52,268 nucleotides of DNA from Candidatus Bathyarchaeota archaeon (GTDB lineage Archaea > Thermoproteota > Bathyarchaeia > RBG-16-48-13 > GCA-020355125): assembly GCA_026015035.1 (NCBI GenBank), contig JAOZHB010000021.1:1-52268 (forward strand), read 5' to 3'. The position numbers and the translations under genes are program-made. Shown one piece after another: positions 7,063 to 16,185 of this stretch; within the stretch, counting starts at the first letter, position 1; each line of letters begins with the position of its first letter. The notes below the pieces were generated by a model. It was given only the letters and a program-made list of their open reading frames with translations, did no database searches and had not been told where the DNA came from.

Positions 7063-8898
7063 TTAGCCTTCTTCGAGGGTAACAACTTTCTCTAGGGAGG
7101 GAATGGTGAAGGCTAGGTCGAGGGTTCGAAGGGTCTTCTTCGTTGGGATGCCGTGTGTGTCGCAGCCTCTAAGTCGATACCACGTCTGTTTGTCTTCCTC
7201 GAATTGCTTCCGGTCGTAGACCGCTGCGGCGGTACCCGCTTTGGGGCCGAGGGTCAAGGGTTCTGTGAAGACGCGTTCGGGAAGGATGTCATCCCTGTCT
7301 GGTACAAGACCCTGCTGTATGTTCCAAGCGCGTTCAAGGATGATGAGGCGGTGTGCGAAGTGGTCCCATCCTTCTTGGCTGGTAAAGGGAGTCCATCCCG
7401 TGGCGGCCTTCAATGCACTCGCGATTGTTTCAACGGGTAAAGACCGAACGTTTCTGATACATATAGTCAGTGAGTCTGCCACGGCGAAATTGTTCTGTCC
7501 CTCAATCGTCGGACCGTAGAGGTGGACGCCGCCCCGGTCCGACATGACGTAGCAGAAGGTTTCCCTTTGATTTCGATTGTTGCCTGCGCCGCCGACACCC
7601 CATTCCACGCCCTTGCAGTGCATGGCAAACGCTTCTGAGCCCTTGCCCACCTGCTTTGATGCGATATTGATTCCTTCAGCCAGTAGGTCGCCGACGCCGT
7701 CCCTGCGAACGATCTTCCGCACAATCTCGAACATGGCGGGGACGTTGCCCCACGTCAGCTCGACGCCGTCTAGGTCGTCCTTGGTCAGTATCCCCTTCTC
7801 GTAGCACTCCATGGCCCAGGAGAGGGTGTTCCCCGTCGAGACCGAGTCCAGGCCGACTGAGTCGAGGAATGAACTCAACGCGTAGACCCCGTTGGGGTCC
7901 GTGACCATGCAGTTGGGGTGGAGGAGGTCAGTGGAGTCGTAGTCCGGTATGTCGAAGGTGCCTGCCCACGGGCCTTCACGGATGATCCCGAGTTGATTAC
8001 AGGGCGTCGGGCATCCGAAGCAGCCCCTATTCTTCACGCGGCATCGAGCCTCCCACTGCAGCGGGCCGCCAGTCTCGATATCGTCGCTCCAGTAGGATTC
8101 CCGCCAATTCTTCAGAGGTCCGGTGGAGGAGTCGCTGGAGCTTATGTTGGCGGTAGTGGATCCCCATCGGTTGCGTCCGTAGACGTAGGCTTCGTTGCTT
8201 CGAAGGAGCTTGTGGAAGGTCTCTTCCAAGAGGAGGAGTTCCTCGATGTCGACGACGGGTATGTCCAAGGTTCCCCTGACTGCGATGGCCTTGAGCTTCT
8301 TCGAGCCCATGACGGCTCCTCCACCACAGCGCGATGCGGAGTAGAAGTACTCCTGATTGATGCACGCGTAGCGAACCTGGTTTTCGCCTGCGGGGCCAAT
8401 CTGTAAGACGCGTACGAAGGGATCGATCTCTTCCTTCAGCCGTACCTCGGTCTCAAAGATGGAGGCGCCCCACAGATGTTTCGCGCTCCGTATCTCGGCC
8501 TCCCCGTTATTCACGTAGAGGTAGACCGGTTCGTCTGCCTTGCCTGTGACGATGACGCCGTCGAACCCAGCGTTTTTGAGTTCGGGGCCCCAGTTACCCC
8601 CTGTTGAAGTGTGTCCCATCAGGTTCAGTCCAGTCGAAGTCGCTGAAAGAGGTGACTTGAACCGTACGATTGTCCTGTTTCCGCTCAACAGACCGGTTAA
8701 GGGACCCGTGAAGAACATGATAAGGTTCTCGGGGCTAAAGCCCTGAGTCTCGGGCTGCAGTCGATCCCAGAGGAGCTTCGTCATGATGCCCCGAGCACCT
8801 AAGAACTTCTTGGCATCCTCGGAGTCTAACGTCGTCTTCTCGACGGTTCCTTCAGACAAGTTCACGTCCAGAATCTTCCCAGCGTATCCACCGATCAT
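7063..8898 (-). CDS. aor: Aldehyde:ferredoxin oxidoreductase (tungsten-pterin enzyme)
   Basis: A complete 611-residue AOR-family protein. The N-terminal pterin domain begins GGYAGKILDVNLSEG and continues with ARGIMTKLLWD, FFTGPLTG and GRTIVRFKSPLS-type sequence; the cluster motif C293-x2-C296-x3-C300 plus Cys480 would bind the [4Fe-4S] cubane next to the bis-pterin tungsten site. The family oxidises aldehydes to acids and reduces ferredoxin, with a pterin-bound W in the cytoplasm. The preferred aldehyde cannot be read from sequence. It is the second gene of a pair with a four-cluster ferredoxin (8903-9439, 4 bases apart), which is the likely electron partner. Confidence 0.93.
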   Translation of the reverse strand: MIGGYAGKILDVNLSEGTVEKTTLDSEDAKKFLGARGIMTKLLWDRLQPETQGFSPENLIMFFTGPLTGLLSGNRTIVRFKSPLSATSTGLNLMGHTSTGGNWGPELKNAGFDGVIVTGKADEPVYLYVNNGEAEIRSAKHLWGASIFETEVRLKEEIDPFVRVLQIGPAGENQVRYACINQEYFYSASRCGGGAVMGSKKLKAIAVRGTLDIPVVDIEELLLLEETFHKLLRSNEAYVYGRNRWGSTTANISSSDSSTGPLKNWRESYWSDDIETGGPLQWEARCRVKNRGCFGCPTPCNQLGIIREGPWAGTFDIPDYDSTDLLHPNCMVTDPNGVYALSSFLDSVGLDSVSTGNTLSWAMECYEKGILTKDDLDGVELTWGNVPAMFEIVRKIVRRDGVGDLLAEGINIASKQVGKGSEAFAMHCKGVEWGVGGAGNNRNQRETFCYVMSDRGGVHLYGPTIEGQNNFAVADSLTICIRNVRSLPVETIASALKAATGWTPFTSQEGWDHFAHRLIILERAWNIQQGLVPDRDDILPERVFTEPLTLGPKAGTAAAVYDRKQFEEDKQTWYRLRGCDTHGIPTKKTLRTLDLAFTIPSLEKVVTLEEG

Positions 8899-8902
8899 CC
8901 TT

Positions 8903-9439
8903 TTACCACCTCCCCTCCTCGATCTTCTTTTTAACAGGGTAGAACTGGTCGGCGATCCTGCTCGCTATGACTTGAGCGGGCTTCGCTAACCGTTTGGGAA
9001 ATCTAGAGAGCGGTAGAAAGTGGAGGGTGCTAGACGGACAGTATTTGGCGCATTGGGGCTCACCGCCACAGAGGTTGCATATCTGGGCGATGCCCTTCTG
9101 GGGATGGAAGGTTATACAGCCGCCTCTACCTGCGTCGATGCATGCTTGATTACACAATTCACAGCTTGTACAGAGAGCCTCATCGACTGTCATCTGGTAT
9201 GCGTCGCCGTCGTAGGTCAAGGCTCCTGTTGGACAGGCACTGACGCAGGGTCGATCGTCGCAGTACTGGCACACGATGGGAACATCGATAGGGCCTGGAT
9301 AGAATTGGTAGACCTGAATCCGCGAGTAGGCTTCGTTGTATTTCTTCTCGTGTTGAAGAGCACACATTTTCTCGCATATTCGGCAACCGCTACACCCTGG
9401 CAGGTTATGATTGATGAAAAGTTGCATTGGATTCTCCAT
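8903..9439 (-). CDS. Polyferredoxin-type 4Fe-4S protein, AOR partner
   Basis: Cysteine groups CSGCRICEKMC, CQYCDDRPCVSACP, CTSCELCNQAC and CNLCGGEPQCAKYC give ligands for four [4Fe-4S] clusters, as in HycB/DmsB-type electron transfer subunits. Several ATG codons lie in frame; I choose 9437-9439 because GAGG lies about 9 bases before it on the minus strand, giving 178 residues. It sits directly upstream of the AOR gene and was probably recruited as the dedicated electron carrier or second subunit of the enzyme. No signal sequence; cytosolic. Confidence 0.85.
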   Translation of the reverse strand: MENPMQLFINHNLPGCSGCRICEKMCALQHEKKYNEAYSRIQVYQFYPGPIDVPIVCQYCDDRPCVSACPTGALTYDGDAYQMTVDEALCTSCELCNQACIDAGRGGCITFHPQKGIAQICNLCGGEPQCAKYCPSSTLHFLPLSRFPKRLAKPAQVIASRIADQFYPVKKKIEEGRW

Positions 9440-9530
9440 GAAAGTCATCCTCGTTTCTTTTATATTACAAAACATACATATCTATTCAGAGTATTAAGAA
9501 TTTCCTGTTAGCAGAGGACGTTGGAAGACC

Positions 9531-9779
9531 ATGGGCGTGATGAGGACCCTGAAGATCATGCGTCAGCTACTCCCTGAGTGGACCCTACCCGAGGAGATGA
9601 CCGTCACCTGGGACATCGAGAACCGTCGAGAGGTGACCTACGCCCAGGAGAAGTTTCGCGAGTATTTAGCTGACGGCTGGATGGCTTTCAGTGAGGAGTC
9701 AAGGGGACGACGGCAGATATTCACATTCAACCCCCAGCTTGAGCGGATAGTCTTGATGCCGCCCCTGGGAGGCGGATGA
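9531..9779 (+). CDS. Small conserved-looking protein with a C-terminal Gly-Gly-Gly tail
   Basis: An 82-residue protein divergent from the AOR operon. It starts MRTLKIMRQLLPEW, has a central helix EVTYAQEKFREYLADGWMAF, and ends with hydrophobic residues then PPLGGG. From memory, similar small proteins with a common pattern (VEWDPEN...FDPxAExIVLxPxxGG) occur in phage and bacterial genomes. The exposed di-glycine end is reminiscent of ubiquitin-like modifiers and sulfur carriers such as MoaD/ThiS, which would fit beside a pterin enzyme, but this is inference. Start codon may be the second Met. Confidence 0.5.
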   Translation: MGVMRTLKIMRQLLPEWTLPEEMTVTWDIENRREVTYAQEKFREYLADGWMAFSEESRGRRQIFTFNPQLERIVLMPPLGGG

Positions 9780-10229
9780 AGAAAAGCCAGTAGAGAGAGT
9801 GAAGTGGAAAAGGAGATCGCGAAAAGAAGATAAGGTAAACGGGTCAGACTTGGAGTCCCAGGGCAGCCATTTTTCCCGCAAAGTACGGTAAAAGAGGGAA
9901 CGTGGTGCGAGTCATCTATTTGACAAGAACATAAGCGTGTGCGCTAACGCCAAATAAATCCTAGCGTTCGAAACTACCAGTTAACATAGGTATAGAAAGG
10001 GCATCCCCTTTTGGCTGATGCGTCGAGAAGAGTGAAGAGGCACACGCTAAAAACAGGGGAAGGAACAGTTTGGAGAGCGAGGGCGACGACCTCTCTAAGG
10101 AACCCGTGGCAACTTTCCCGTTCAGAAAAAGCTAACTATCTCATTTAGTCCCTCATACGCCGCTGATGTCGGCATGTGGGAATCCCTTTTTATTTCAAGG
10201 ATACATCCTCTAGTAGGGAGTCAGAAGGT
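9780..10229. other. Non-coding spacer upstream of the M20 peptidase
   Basis: No supported gene. A degenerate repeat AGCGTGTGCGCTA is found near 9934. The stretch CTTTTTATTTCAAGG at about 10187-10201 could hold a TATA element for the peptidase. Confidence 0.4.
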
Positions 10230-11510
10230 ATGATGATGTCAGTTGAAGAGGTCTTCACTCACATTGAGAAGCATCGAAGGGAGTTAGCAGAGGTCTGTTC
10301 TCAGCTGATACAACGTCCCTCAGCGCACCCCGAGGGACGCACTGCGGAATGTGTTACGTACATTCAGGATTACTTCGATCAACTGGGAATCCCCCACGAG
10401 GTCTACAGGAGGAATGAGGAGAAACCGAACATTGTCGTGCGGGTAAAGGGGACTGGAAACAAGAAGATCATGTGGGTTGGCCACCTCGATGTGGTGCCCG
10501 AGGGAACTCCTGAGCTCTGGACTCACCCGCCCTACGGTGGTGAGATTACGGAGGACGGCTTGATCTGGGGACGGGGATCCAGCGATATGAAGGGAGCGTG
10601 CGCAGCAGCAATGGTCGCGGCTCGAGTTCTGAGTGCCCTCAAGGAGGTGCCCAACAGCATAGACTTCTGGTTCACCGCGGACGAAGAGGTGGGAGGCGGC
10701 GACGGGGCGCTTTGGCTTGCCCAGGAACGGCTTTTCGACGGCGATGTGTGCATCATCGGTGACGGAAGCCCCGGAACACCCGAATCCCCAGCAATAGATT
10801 TGGGCTGTAAAGGGGTCGCGGGCGCGAGGCTCAGAGCCCGAGGGCGAACCGCCCATGGGAGTCGACCCTTCTTGGGGGATAACGCCCTGGATAAGCTCCT
10901 GAAGGTGATTCCTTATGTGAAACAAATCGCCGATTATCCACTTGAGGTTCCCGACGAATTGGAAGCCACTGTCGCGGCAACCATTGAGTACATGATGAGG
11001 GAGGAGTTCGACGAAGACCAACAGAACGCCCTTACGAGACTCTTCAACTACCCCTCGGTGACTCTGAACCTCCTCAACGGGGGTGTCAAGACCAATGTCG
11101 TCCCCGACTATGCTGACGCCTACTTCGATATCCGCCTCACCCCAGGGAGTAATCCCGTCAAGGTTAGAGAGCGAATCTCCGCACTCGTCAAAGCTGCGGG
11201 GGAACCCGAGGTAACCGTGGAGTTTCCTCGGCCCTCAAAGACCGCGGGTTACTACGATTCCCCTAACACCCCCTTTGCCCGACAGCTCGCAGAGGTCGTT
11301 GAGAAGGCAACGGGGAACCAGCCCATATATAAGCTACTCACAGGGGGCACCGATGCTGTCAGAATCAAGCAGTTCATCGACCTCCCGTGTCTGGGCTTTG
11401 GATCGAGTATAGAAGCTCAAGCACATTCTCCGAACGAGCATAACAGCGTCGAACTGCTCGATATGAGTTGTAAGGTTTACGCAGCCTTCCCGTTGATCTA
11501 CAAGGGTTGA
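10230..11510 (+). CDS. M20 family metallopeptidase / ArgE-DapE-like deacylase
   Basis: About 426 residues with the M20 di-zinc site: GHLDVVPEG (His and catalytic Asp), WGRGSSDMKGA (bridging Asp), ADEEVGGGDGA (catalytic Glu pair) and the lid-domain GRTAHGSRPF with its His; the last ligand His lies in AQAHSPNEHNS. The family hydrolyses N-acyl amino acids or short peptides in the cytosol; DapE, ArgE and dipeptidase roles cannot be separated here. The ATG at 10230 follows AGAAGGT and is preferred to an upstream ATG at 10176. An AGCGCGCGCGCT palindrome begins at the base after the TGA stop. Confidence 0.85.
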   Translation: MMMSVEEVFTHIEKHRRELAEVCSQLIQRPSAHPEGRTAECVTYIQDYFDQLGIPHEVYRRNEEKPNIVVRVKGTGNKKIMWVGHLDVVPEGTPELWTHPPYGGEITEDGLIWGRGSSDMKGACAAAMVAARVLSALKEVPNSIDFWFTADEEVGGGDGALWLAQERLFDGDVCIIGDGSPGTPESPAIDLGCKGVAGARLRARGRTAHGSRPFLGDNALDKLLKVIPYVKQIADYPLEVPDELEATVAATIEYMMREEFDEDQQNALTRLFNYPSVTLNLLNGGVKTNVVPDYADAYFDIRLTPGSNPVKVRERISALVKAAGEPEVTVEFPRPSKTAGYYDSPNTPFARQLAEVVEKATGNQPIYKLLTGGTDAVRIKQFIDLPCLGFGSSIEAQAHSPNEHNSVELLDMSCKVYAAFPLIYKG

Positions 11511-11522
11511 AGCGCGCGCGCT
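11511..11522. repeat. AGCGCGCGCGCT palindrome abutting the M20 stop
   Basis: Perfect 12-base palindrome starting directly after TGA; a shorter copy AGCGCGCGCT lies at 11620-11629. Confidence 0.75.
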
Positions 11523-11669
11523 TTCCCTATTATGTGTTCGATTGGCGTTGTCTCTTTACTCATGTTATTCACGCCGTATGTTTGCCTTCGTTTTGCACAT
11601 GAATTGATACACCGTTCATAGCGCGCGCTTGAAACATGTATGTAGCAAACAAGTATCAGGCCATATATC

Positions 11670-12595
11670 TTAACCTTCTTTTTTGGACACTATTACTTTT
11701 ACGCGATGTAACCTCCCTAATCCCGAAGGATAAGCGTCTTTCCCGTCGATTTGAACTCTTCCCCTTTCATCAATCGCCCTAGCAGTCACCACATAAGGCC
11801 CCTCTGCTGGAGGAACCCAAAGAAGTCACCATATGACCCAGGCATAGTGGTGTGTAGGCCTCCAGATGATCTTTGCTGGGTTCCACGTTAGGCCCTTGTC
11901 AAAGCTGACGTCTACACGATGGATCGGTTTCTCCCCACCCCAAGAGACACCGGCTATAAAGTAGGGCTTCCTGTTAATGACCTCATCGTTATGGGGTTTC
12001 AGGATCTTTGTTGTAAGCACAACTTTCTTAGATTTTACTAATTTCATAGATTTTAGCCATTGAGGATCCGCGTATTTCACCTCTGTCAAGATAAGTTCCT
12101 TCAGCCACTTTCTCCATAAGAAACCATAATACCCTGGAACCACCAGTCTCAGGGGAAACCCATACTCGACGGGGAGGGTCTGTCCATTCATCTCGTAAGC
12201 TAAAAGCGTTAAGGGATTTTGAAAAAAGTCCAACGGTAAACATCGATTTACGCCATCTTCACTTTTACAAAAAAGTTCTACAGTTCCCTCTTTAACCTCT
12301 ACCTCATTTAATATGTCTCTAAGCGGAACACCTGACCAGATCTCAGTTCCCACTAACCAACCTCCAACTGGGTTTATTGCACACTCCATGGTTATCACCT
12401 CAGAAACGCGGGGATAACTCTCAGTCAATTCTTCATAGGAACGCTCCACGGACTTATGAACTGATCCACCTACCTTTAGAACCCATTTGTTGACGTCGAT
12501 TTTGGAGCCCTTTTAACGGGATAGGATAAAAAATCTTCTATCTTCGTTATGGGATGGAGAACATTTCCATCGCCCAAAGATATTTCCTCAATCAT
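11670..12595 (-). pseudogene. Sulfite-oxidase-family molybdopterin enzyme, broken by a frameshift and an in-frame TGA
   Basis: The longest open piece (12449-11826) carries the family core: TMECAINPVGGWLVGTEIW with the Mo-ligand Cys, then GVPLRDIL, LPVEYGFPLRLVVPGYYGFLW and the C-terminal beta domain HRVDVSFDKGLTW. Upstream, an ATG at 12593-12595 opens a frame (IEEISLGDGNVLHP, YPVKRAPK) that joins family sequence IDVNKWVLKVGG only after a one-base shift at an A run near 12501. Downstream, the same frame continues past a TGA at 11826-11828 with PPAEGPYVVTARAIDERGRVQ, which is the normal family ending, to TAA at 11670-11672. Two lesions argue for a pseudogene, but sequencing error or recoding is not excluded. 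A signal peptide is not seen. Confidence 0.65.
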
Positions 12596-12620
12596 GTTTA
12601 AGACACCTTCAACTAAACTG

Positions 12621-12646
12621 GCTAGCTAGCTAATAGCACGCGCGAG
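12621..12646. repeat. GCTAGCTAGCTA followed by AGCACGCGCGAG
   Basis: CTAG tandem and a degenerate GC tract side by side, upstream of the sulfite-oxidase-like pseudogene. Confidence 0.6.
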
Positions 12647-12742
12647 ATTGATGTTCCTGCCTTCAAGCAACCAAATCATCTCCTAACCGACTAAGCTAAC
12701 CAGCTAAATGTATGAATCTTGAGATATAAATACCCACACAAA

Positions 12743-12781
12743 ATCCTCACCCGCGCATCCGCCTGAATCTAATCTAGTTAG
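12743..12781. repeat. Dispersed ~38-bp repeat, copy 1
   Basis: Shares CTCACNCGCNCATCCGCCTG, then AATC and TAGTTAG, with 23200-23236. Both copies have a TATA-like A/T-rich stretch tens of bases before them (GATATAAATA here), so a small transcript is possible. Confidence 0.45.
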
Positions 12782-12801
12782 CACTAAATAGATAAATAGA
12801 A

Positions 12802-12810
12802 AGCGCGCGC
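12802..12810. repeat. AGCGCGCGC tract abutting the MFS stop
   Basis: Lies two bases from the TGA stop of the MFS gene on its 3' side. Confidence 0.6.
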
Positions 12811-12812
12811 AC

Positions 12813-14030
12813 TCACATCCTTGGTTTTTCTCCTTCTGGTTTGATGTCCTTAAAAAGGAAGTACATTAGGCTCGCTGAAGCAAGTCGGAATGCGGACGCA
12901 AAATAGAAGGGTAAATCTATTGACACATATTCGAAGAAGTATCCTGTAAGACTAGGAATTCCAGCGGATGTTACTCCCCTCACGACGGTTACGACTCCCA
13001 CCGCAGATGCCCTACTTCGGCTCTTGATCACTCCCATTAAATATGATTGGCGGAGGGGAACATCTATGCTAGAGAACAAAGACATGAAAAGTCGTAGAAT
13101 AGCCACCAACATATAACTCGGCATAAGTGGAGTGAGTATTGTTCCAACGACCACTGGAAGACGAGAGATAACTGTTGCTCTTATTGTTCCCACTCTATGA
13201 GCCATCTTAAGACCGAGAACGTATGAGAAAAGTGTCAGGAATCGCGTTAATCCAAACAAGGTGCCAATCTGTCCGAGTCCGACACCGAACCTGAGATAAT
13301 ACCAATACGACAAGAATTTTCCTGTGAACGATCCGCCAACGATGTCCAAAGCGATGACTCCCGACCATTTTATAAGAATCATGCGTTCGTCTTTATCAGG
13401 ATCATCAACATTCTCAACCGTCGTTGAACTTCTACTCATTGTCTCGTTAAGAAGCGTGAAAAATAAGAAGGTTACAACACCAATCACAGCAAATATCATG
13501 AAGATCGGTTTATATGATTCAATCTCGGAAAATCCTATGGATTGAAATGTCTCAGGCAATACTGCTGAGAATGATCCGAAAATTGATCCAATCGTTCCAA
13601 GGAAGGCATTAACACTGAAAGCAGTAGTTCTCTCATCGCTCGAAACTTTCTCCGTCAACATCGCCTGCTCTGCTGGCGTGTATCTGACACCAACACCGAA
13701 TATCACAGCTGTGACCATAAGAACCGAAATATTATTAGTCAAAGCCATGATGACTCCTCCAACAACTATTAACCCAGAAGTGAAGAGGAGGACTGGCTTC
13801 CTCCCGTATCGGTCTGCCATCATTCCTTCCAATAGACTGCGGAAGGCAGAAAACAGAGCCACCCCAGTGAAAGTCAAGCCGATTGCGACTGAAGAAGCTC
13901 CTAGTTTGCTTAGATATATTGAGAAGATCACGCTGAGAATAGCAGAGCCGAAACTTCGGAGAACGCGAGTCGTTACAAGGATTTTCACATCTCTGGGAAA
14001 AGCTCTTAGAACCAATAGTCCGCTAAACAT
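12813..14030 (-). CDS. MFS transporter
   Basis: A 405-residue protein with 12 predicted membrane segments and the major-facilitator signature between helices 2 and 3 (MADRYGRKPVLL). The central loop (about residues 190-215) is charged, as usual between the two six-helix halves. Substrate cannot be named; the family includes drug, sugar and metabolite exporters. It follows, on the same strand, a GNAT acetyltransferase whose stop at 14052 lies just upstream, so the two may be one unit, for instance acetylation plus export. Confidence 0.85.
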   Translation of the reverse strand: MFSGLLVLRAFPRDVKILVTTRVLRSFGSAILSVIFSIYLSKLGASSVAIGLTFTGVALFSAFRSLLEGMMADRYGRKPVLLFTSGLIVVGGVIMALTNNISVLMVTAVIFGVGVRYTPAEQAMLTEKVSSDERTTAFSVNAFLGTIGSIFGSFSAVLPETFQSIGFSEIESYKPIFMIFAVIGVVTFLFFTLLNETMSRSSTTVENVDDPDKDERMILIKWSGVIALDIVGGSFTGKFLSYWYYLRFGVGLGQIGTLFGLTRFLTLFSYVLGLKMAHRVGTIRATVISRLPVVVGTILTPLMPSYMLVAILRLFMSLFSSIDVPLRQSYLMGVIKSRSRASAVGVVTVVRGVTSAGIPSLTGYFFEYVSIDLPFYFASAFRLASASLMYFLFKDIKPEGEKPRM

Positions 14031-14047
14031 GAATAATCACGAGCACA

Positions 14048-14059
14048 CTAGCTAGCTAA
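14048..14059. repeat. CTAGCTAGCTAA repeat containing the GNAT stop
   Basis: The TAG stop of the acetyltransferase (minus strand) is inside this tandem; another CTAGCTAG is found at 14551-14558, just upstream of the same gene. Confidence 0.65.
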
Positions 14060-14543
14060 GAATTTTTTCTAATTCTATCATGTCTCGAAGGGGGATATCA
14101 TCCATTCCAATCAAGGGAAGATCTGGTTTTAGTTTTCGAACGTATGTCATAGCATCTCGATGTATCGCAACCAATCGATAACCCCTCTTTTGATAGAAGC
14201 GGAGTGCATTTAGATTATCGTTTGTGGTCATGACCCATAAACGTATACAGCCCACGTCTTTTACAGATTCCTCTAATCGATTCATTAAACTTATACCCGC
14301 TCCAAAGCCTTCTTCGAGGCTGTTTATACTCGTGACTTCGCACTCAGCATTCGTAATCATATACGTGATCAATCCAATAGGCTTGCCTTCTTTCTCAGCG
14401 ATAAAGCCCTCCACGTCATCGATGTGATGGATCTGCCCCTCTTTGCTGACTACAAATGGGGCTGACCACGACTCTATCCACAGGTTTCGCATCCATTCTC
14501 TATCGTCCTTGGTTATAGGTCTAATAGAGGACAACAGTATCAC
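14052..14543 (-). CDS. GNAT family N-acetyltransferase
   Basis: A 163-residue GNAT domain: substrate-side start IRPITKDDREWMRNLW, strand 4 GLITYMITNAECEVTSINSL and motif A region EGFGAGISLMNRLEESVKDVGC, then motif B LNALRFYQKRGYRLVAIHRDAM with the characteristic FYxKxGY. It transfers acetyl from acetyl-CoA to an amine; whether this is a small molecule or a protein terminus is unknown. CTAG repeats bracket the gene on both sides, and one supplies its stop codon. Confidence 0.85.
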   Translation of the reverse strand: MILLSSIRPITKDDREWMRNLWIESWSAPFVVSKEGQIHHIDDVEGFIAEKEGKPIGLITYMITNAECEVTSINSLEEGFGAGISLMNRLEESVKDVGCIRLWVMTTNDNLNALRFYQKRGYRLVAIHRDAMTYVRKLKPDLPLIGMDDIPLRDMIELEKILS

Positions 14544-14613
14544 CCTTCAACTAGCTAGTTACACCGAGTTTACCAAGATGATTGATGAGATTAAAGACTT
14601 ACCGAAGTGATAC

Positions 14614-14625
14614 TTAGCGCGCGCT
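14614..14625. repeat. TTAGCGCGCGCT palindromic tract
   Basis: In the short spacer between the LarA-like gene 3' end and the GNAT gene. Confidence 0.65.
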
Positions 14626-14651
14626 CTACTTCATTATTCAATCTAGTTAGC

Positions 14652-15896
14652 TCAACGCGCCAGCGTTCCCAAGACATCGAACTGCATTTCCCTTGGCTCT
14701 CCTTTTATCTCTAGCTTCTTTTGAAGCTCAGTGTCGGCTTTAACTGTCTGGTATAAGCTCTCTGAAATCCATATTCTTTCGAGCTCTTGAGTGTTCTTAA
14801 TTCTAACAACCTTTGCCTTTTGGGGAGAAATGTCTCCGCAGACATGTAGAGCCATAGTGATAGCGTCGCGGTCATTGGGAAGAAATACTGGCGTCTTTCC
14901 AGTAATTGTATTTCCACTGGTTAAAACGTTTACGAACATTGCTTGATAATCGATTTTAGAGACCAGCTTCTGAGTCGTTATGTCCGCTAATCCTATTCCT
15001 ATAGCGTTTCCATGAGTTCCTTCAGTGAGATCTAAAACTACTATTCTCTTTATATTAGGCGCTAGGGGATCATGTTCACCAGGAAGCCAGAATTTTCCCG
15101 TTACGTTGGTGTCCATCCCGGTACCGCTGATTTCCTTTCCAATTTCCCCAACTATGAGTACATCTATCTCTTTGAATGGAAGTCTCCCCAGTAAACCCTT
15201 AGCCTTCGTAAGAAGTTCCATCTCTTCCCTTTCAAAGTTTTCAGGCTTAACAGCCTTAATGATTGCTATTTGGTGCCAAGCGTTTTCAACAATCGCCAGA
15301 CCCAAGATTATAGGCGCCTTTTTCATGATTAACCTCGCTGCTTGAGGCAGCAATCTATGAAATCCCTCAGATTTAAATCGATGAATCATCTCAGCACCCC
15401 TTTGTTTACCCAGTCCTATAACCATCATCTTCATCAGACCGCTCTCAATTTGATCCTTGAAGTCAGTGTGAGGTTTTACTCGCCCTACCACTATGATTCC
15501 ATCAGCCTTCAAAGCGTTTCTATCCACATAAACAGGATTACCGTTATCCAATCTTCCTATAAAGTCGACCTCCATTGTTGCGAGTATTGGAGCTCCCACA
15601 CTTTCCTGAGTAACACCTAAGCTTCTCAAGACTTCAATTTGACCTTCAGGAGTTGCGCCACCATGGCTTCCCATAGCGGTGATGAGGAAAGGCTCACCTC
15701 CGACCTTCTTTACCTCTTCAACTACCGCTGCCATGATCTCAGGGAGCTGAGCTATTCCTCGGCTGCCCACAGTGATTGCTATCTTAGCACCAAGTTTAAT
15801 CCGTTTTGAGAGACCAGCCTTCTCTAATTCGTCCCTTATGTCTGAAGCAAAATCCTTTAGTCTAGGAGAAGGAATCTTCTGATGAACCTCAACCAT
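14652..15896 (-). CDS. Lactate racemase-domain (LarA/DUF2088-like) protein
   Basis: 414 residues resembling the LarA N-terminal domain family: AITVGSRGI, TAMGSHGGATPEGQIEVL (the conserved MGxHxxxT region), VVGRVKPHTDF with the His next to Lys, and GLGKQRGAEMIH. True lactate racemase uses a nickel-pincer cofactor made by LarB/C/E; none of those genes is nearby, so racemisation of a different hydroxy acid or another role is possible. It is a single gene. The TGA stop sits within a CTAGTTAGCTCAACGCG tract. Confidence 0.75.
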   Translation of the reverse strand: MVEVHQKIPSPRLKDFASDIRDELEKAGLSKRIKLGAKIAITVGSRGIAQLPEIMAAVVEEVKKVGGEPFLITAMGSHGGATPEGQIEVLRSLGVTQESVGAPILATMEVDFIGRLDNGNPVYVDRNALKADGIIVVGRVKPHTDFKDQIESGLMKMMVIGLGKQRGAEMIHRFKSEGFHRLLPQAARLIMKKAPIILGLAIVENAWHQIAIIKAVKPENFEREEMELLTKAKGLLGRLPFKEIDVLIVGEIGKEISGTGMDTNVTGKFWLPGEHDPLAPNIKRIVVLDLTEGTHGNAIGIGLADITTQKLVSKIDYQAMFVNVLTSGNTITGKTPVFLPNDRDAITMALHVCGDISPQKAKVVRIKNTQELERIWISESLYQTVKADTELQKKLEIKGEPREMQFDVLGTLAR

Positions 15897-16185
15897 TCTG
15901 GGAAGTTCAATCTTTGGAAACGATATGACTTGTACCTCCTTAATTCATTCCTAAACAGTAAAAAACAAAATTTTAATTTTTCTATCACTGGGAAACGCTT
16001 AGAAGCGCGCGCTAAAATTATTACTGTTGCAATAGATAAAGCGATGCAGACTGCTCCTAATAAAATGGTGACTTTTCCACTCAATTTTACCCCACACCTG
16101 ATTTTAATGATAATAAAGATATTATTAAAAAATATGTAGTGCACGCTATAATGCTAGTTAATTTTCACAGATCTATTAGCGTGCG
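15897..16185. other. Spacer with GC palindrome; no supported gene
   Basis: AGCGCGCGCTA is at 16004-16014 and a degenerate GTGCACGCTATAATGCTAG near 16137. A short minus-strand frame with one hydrophobic segment (KVTILLGAVCIALSIATVIILA) crosses the palindrome and overlaps the LarA-like start; I do not consider it a gene. Confidence 0.4.

Noticed and set aside
9699-9881. Minus-strand frame antisense to the small Gly-Gly-Gly protein
   Set aside because: Low-complexity Ser/Phe-rich sequence without a start signal; the plus-strand protein fits a remembered family pattern.
15857-16144. Minus-strand frame with one hydrophobic segment
   Set aside because: It overlaps the start of the LarA-like gene, contains a GC palindrome and has no second sign of being a gene.
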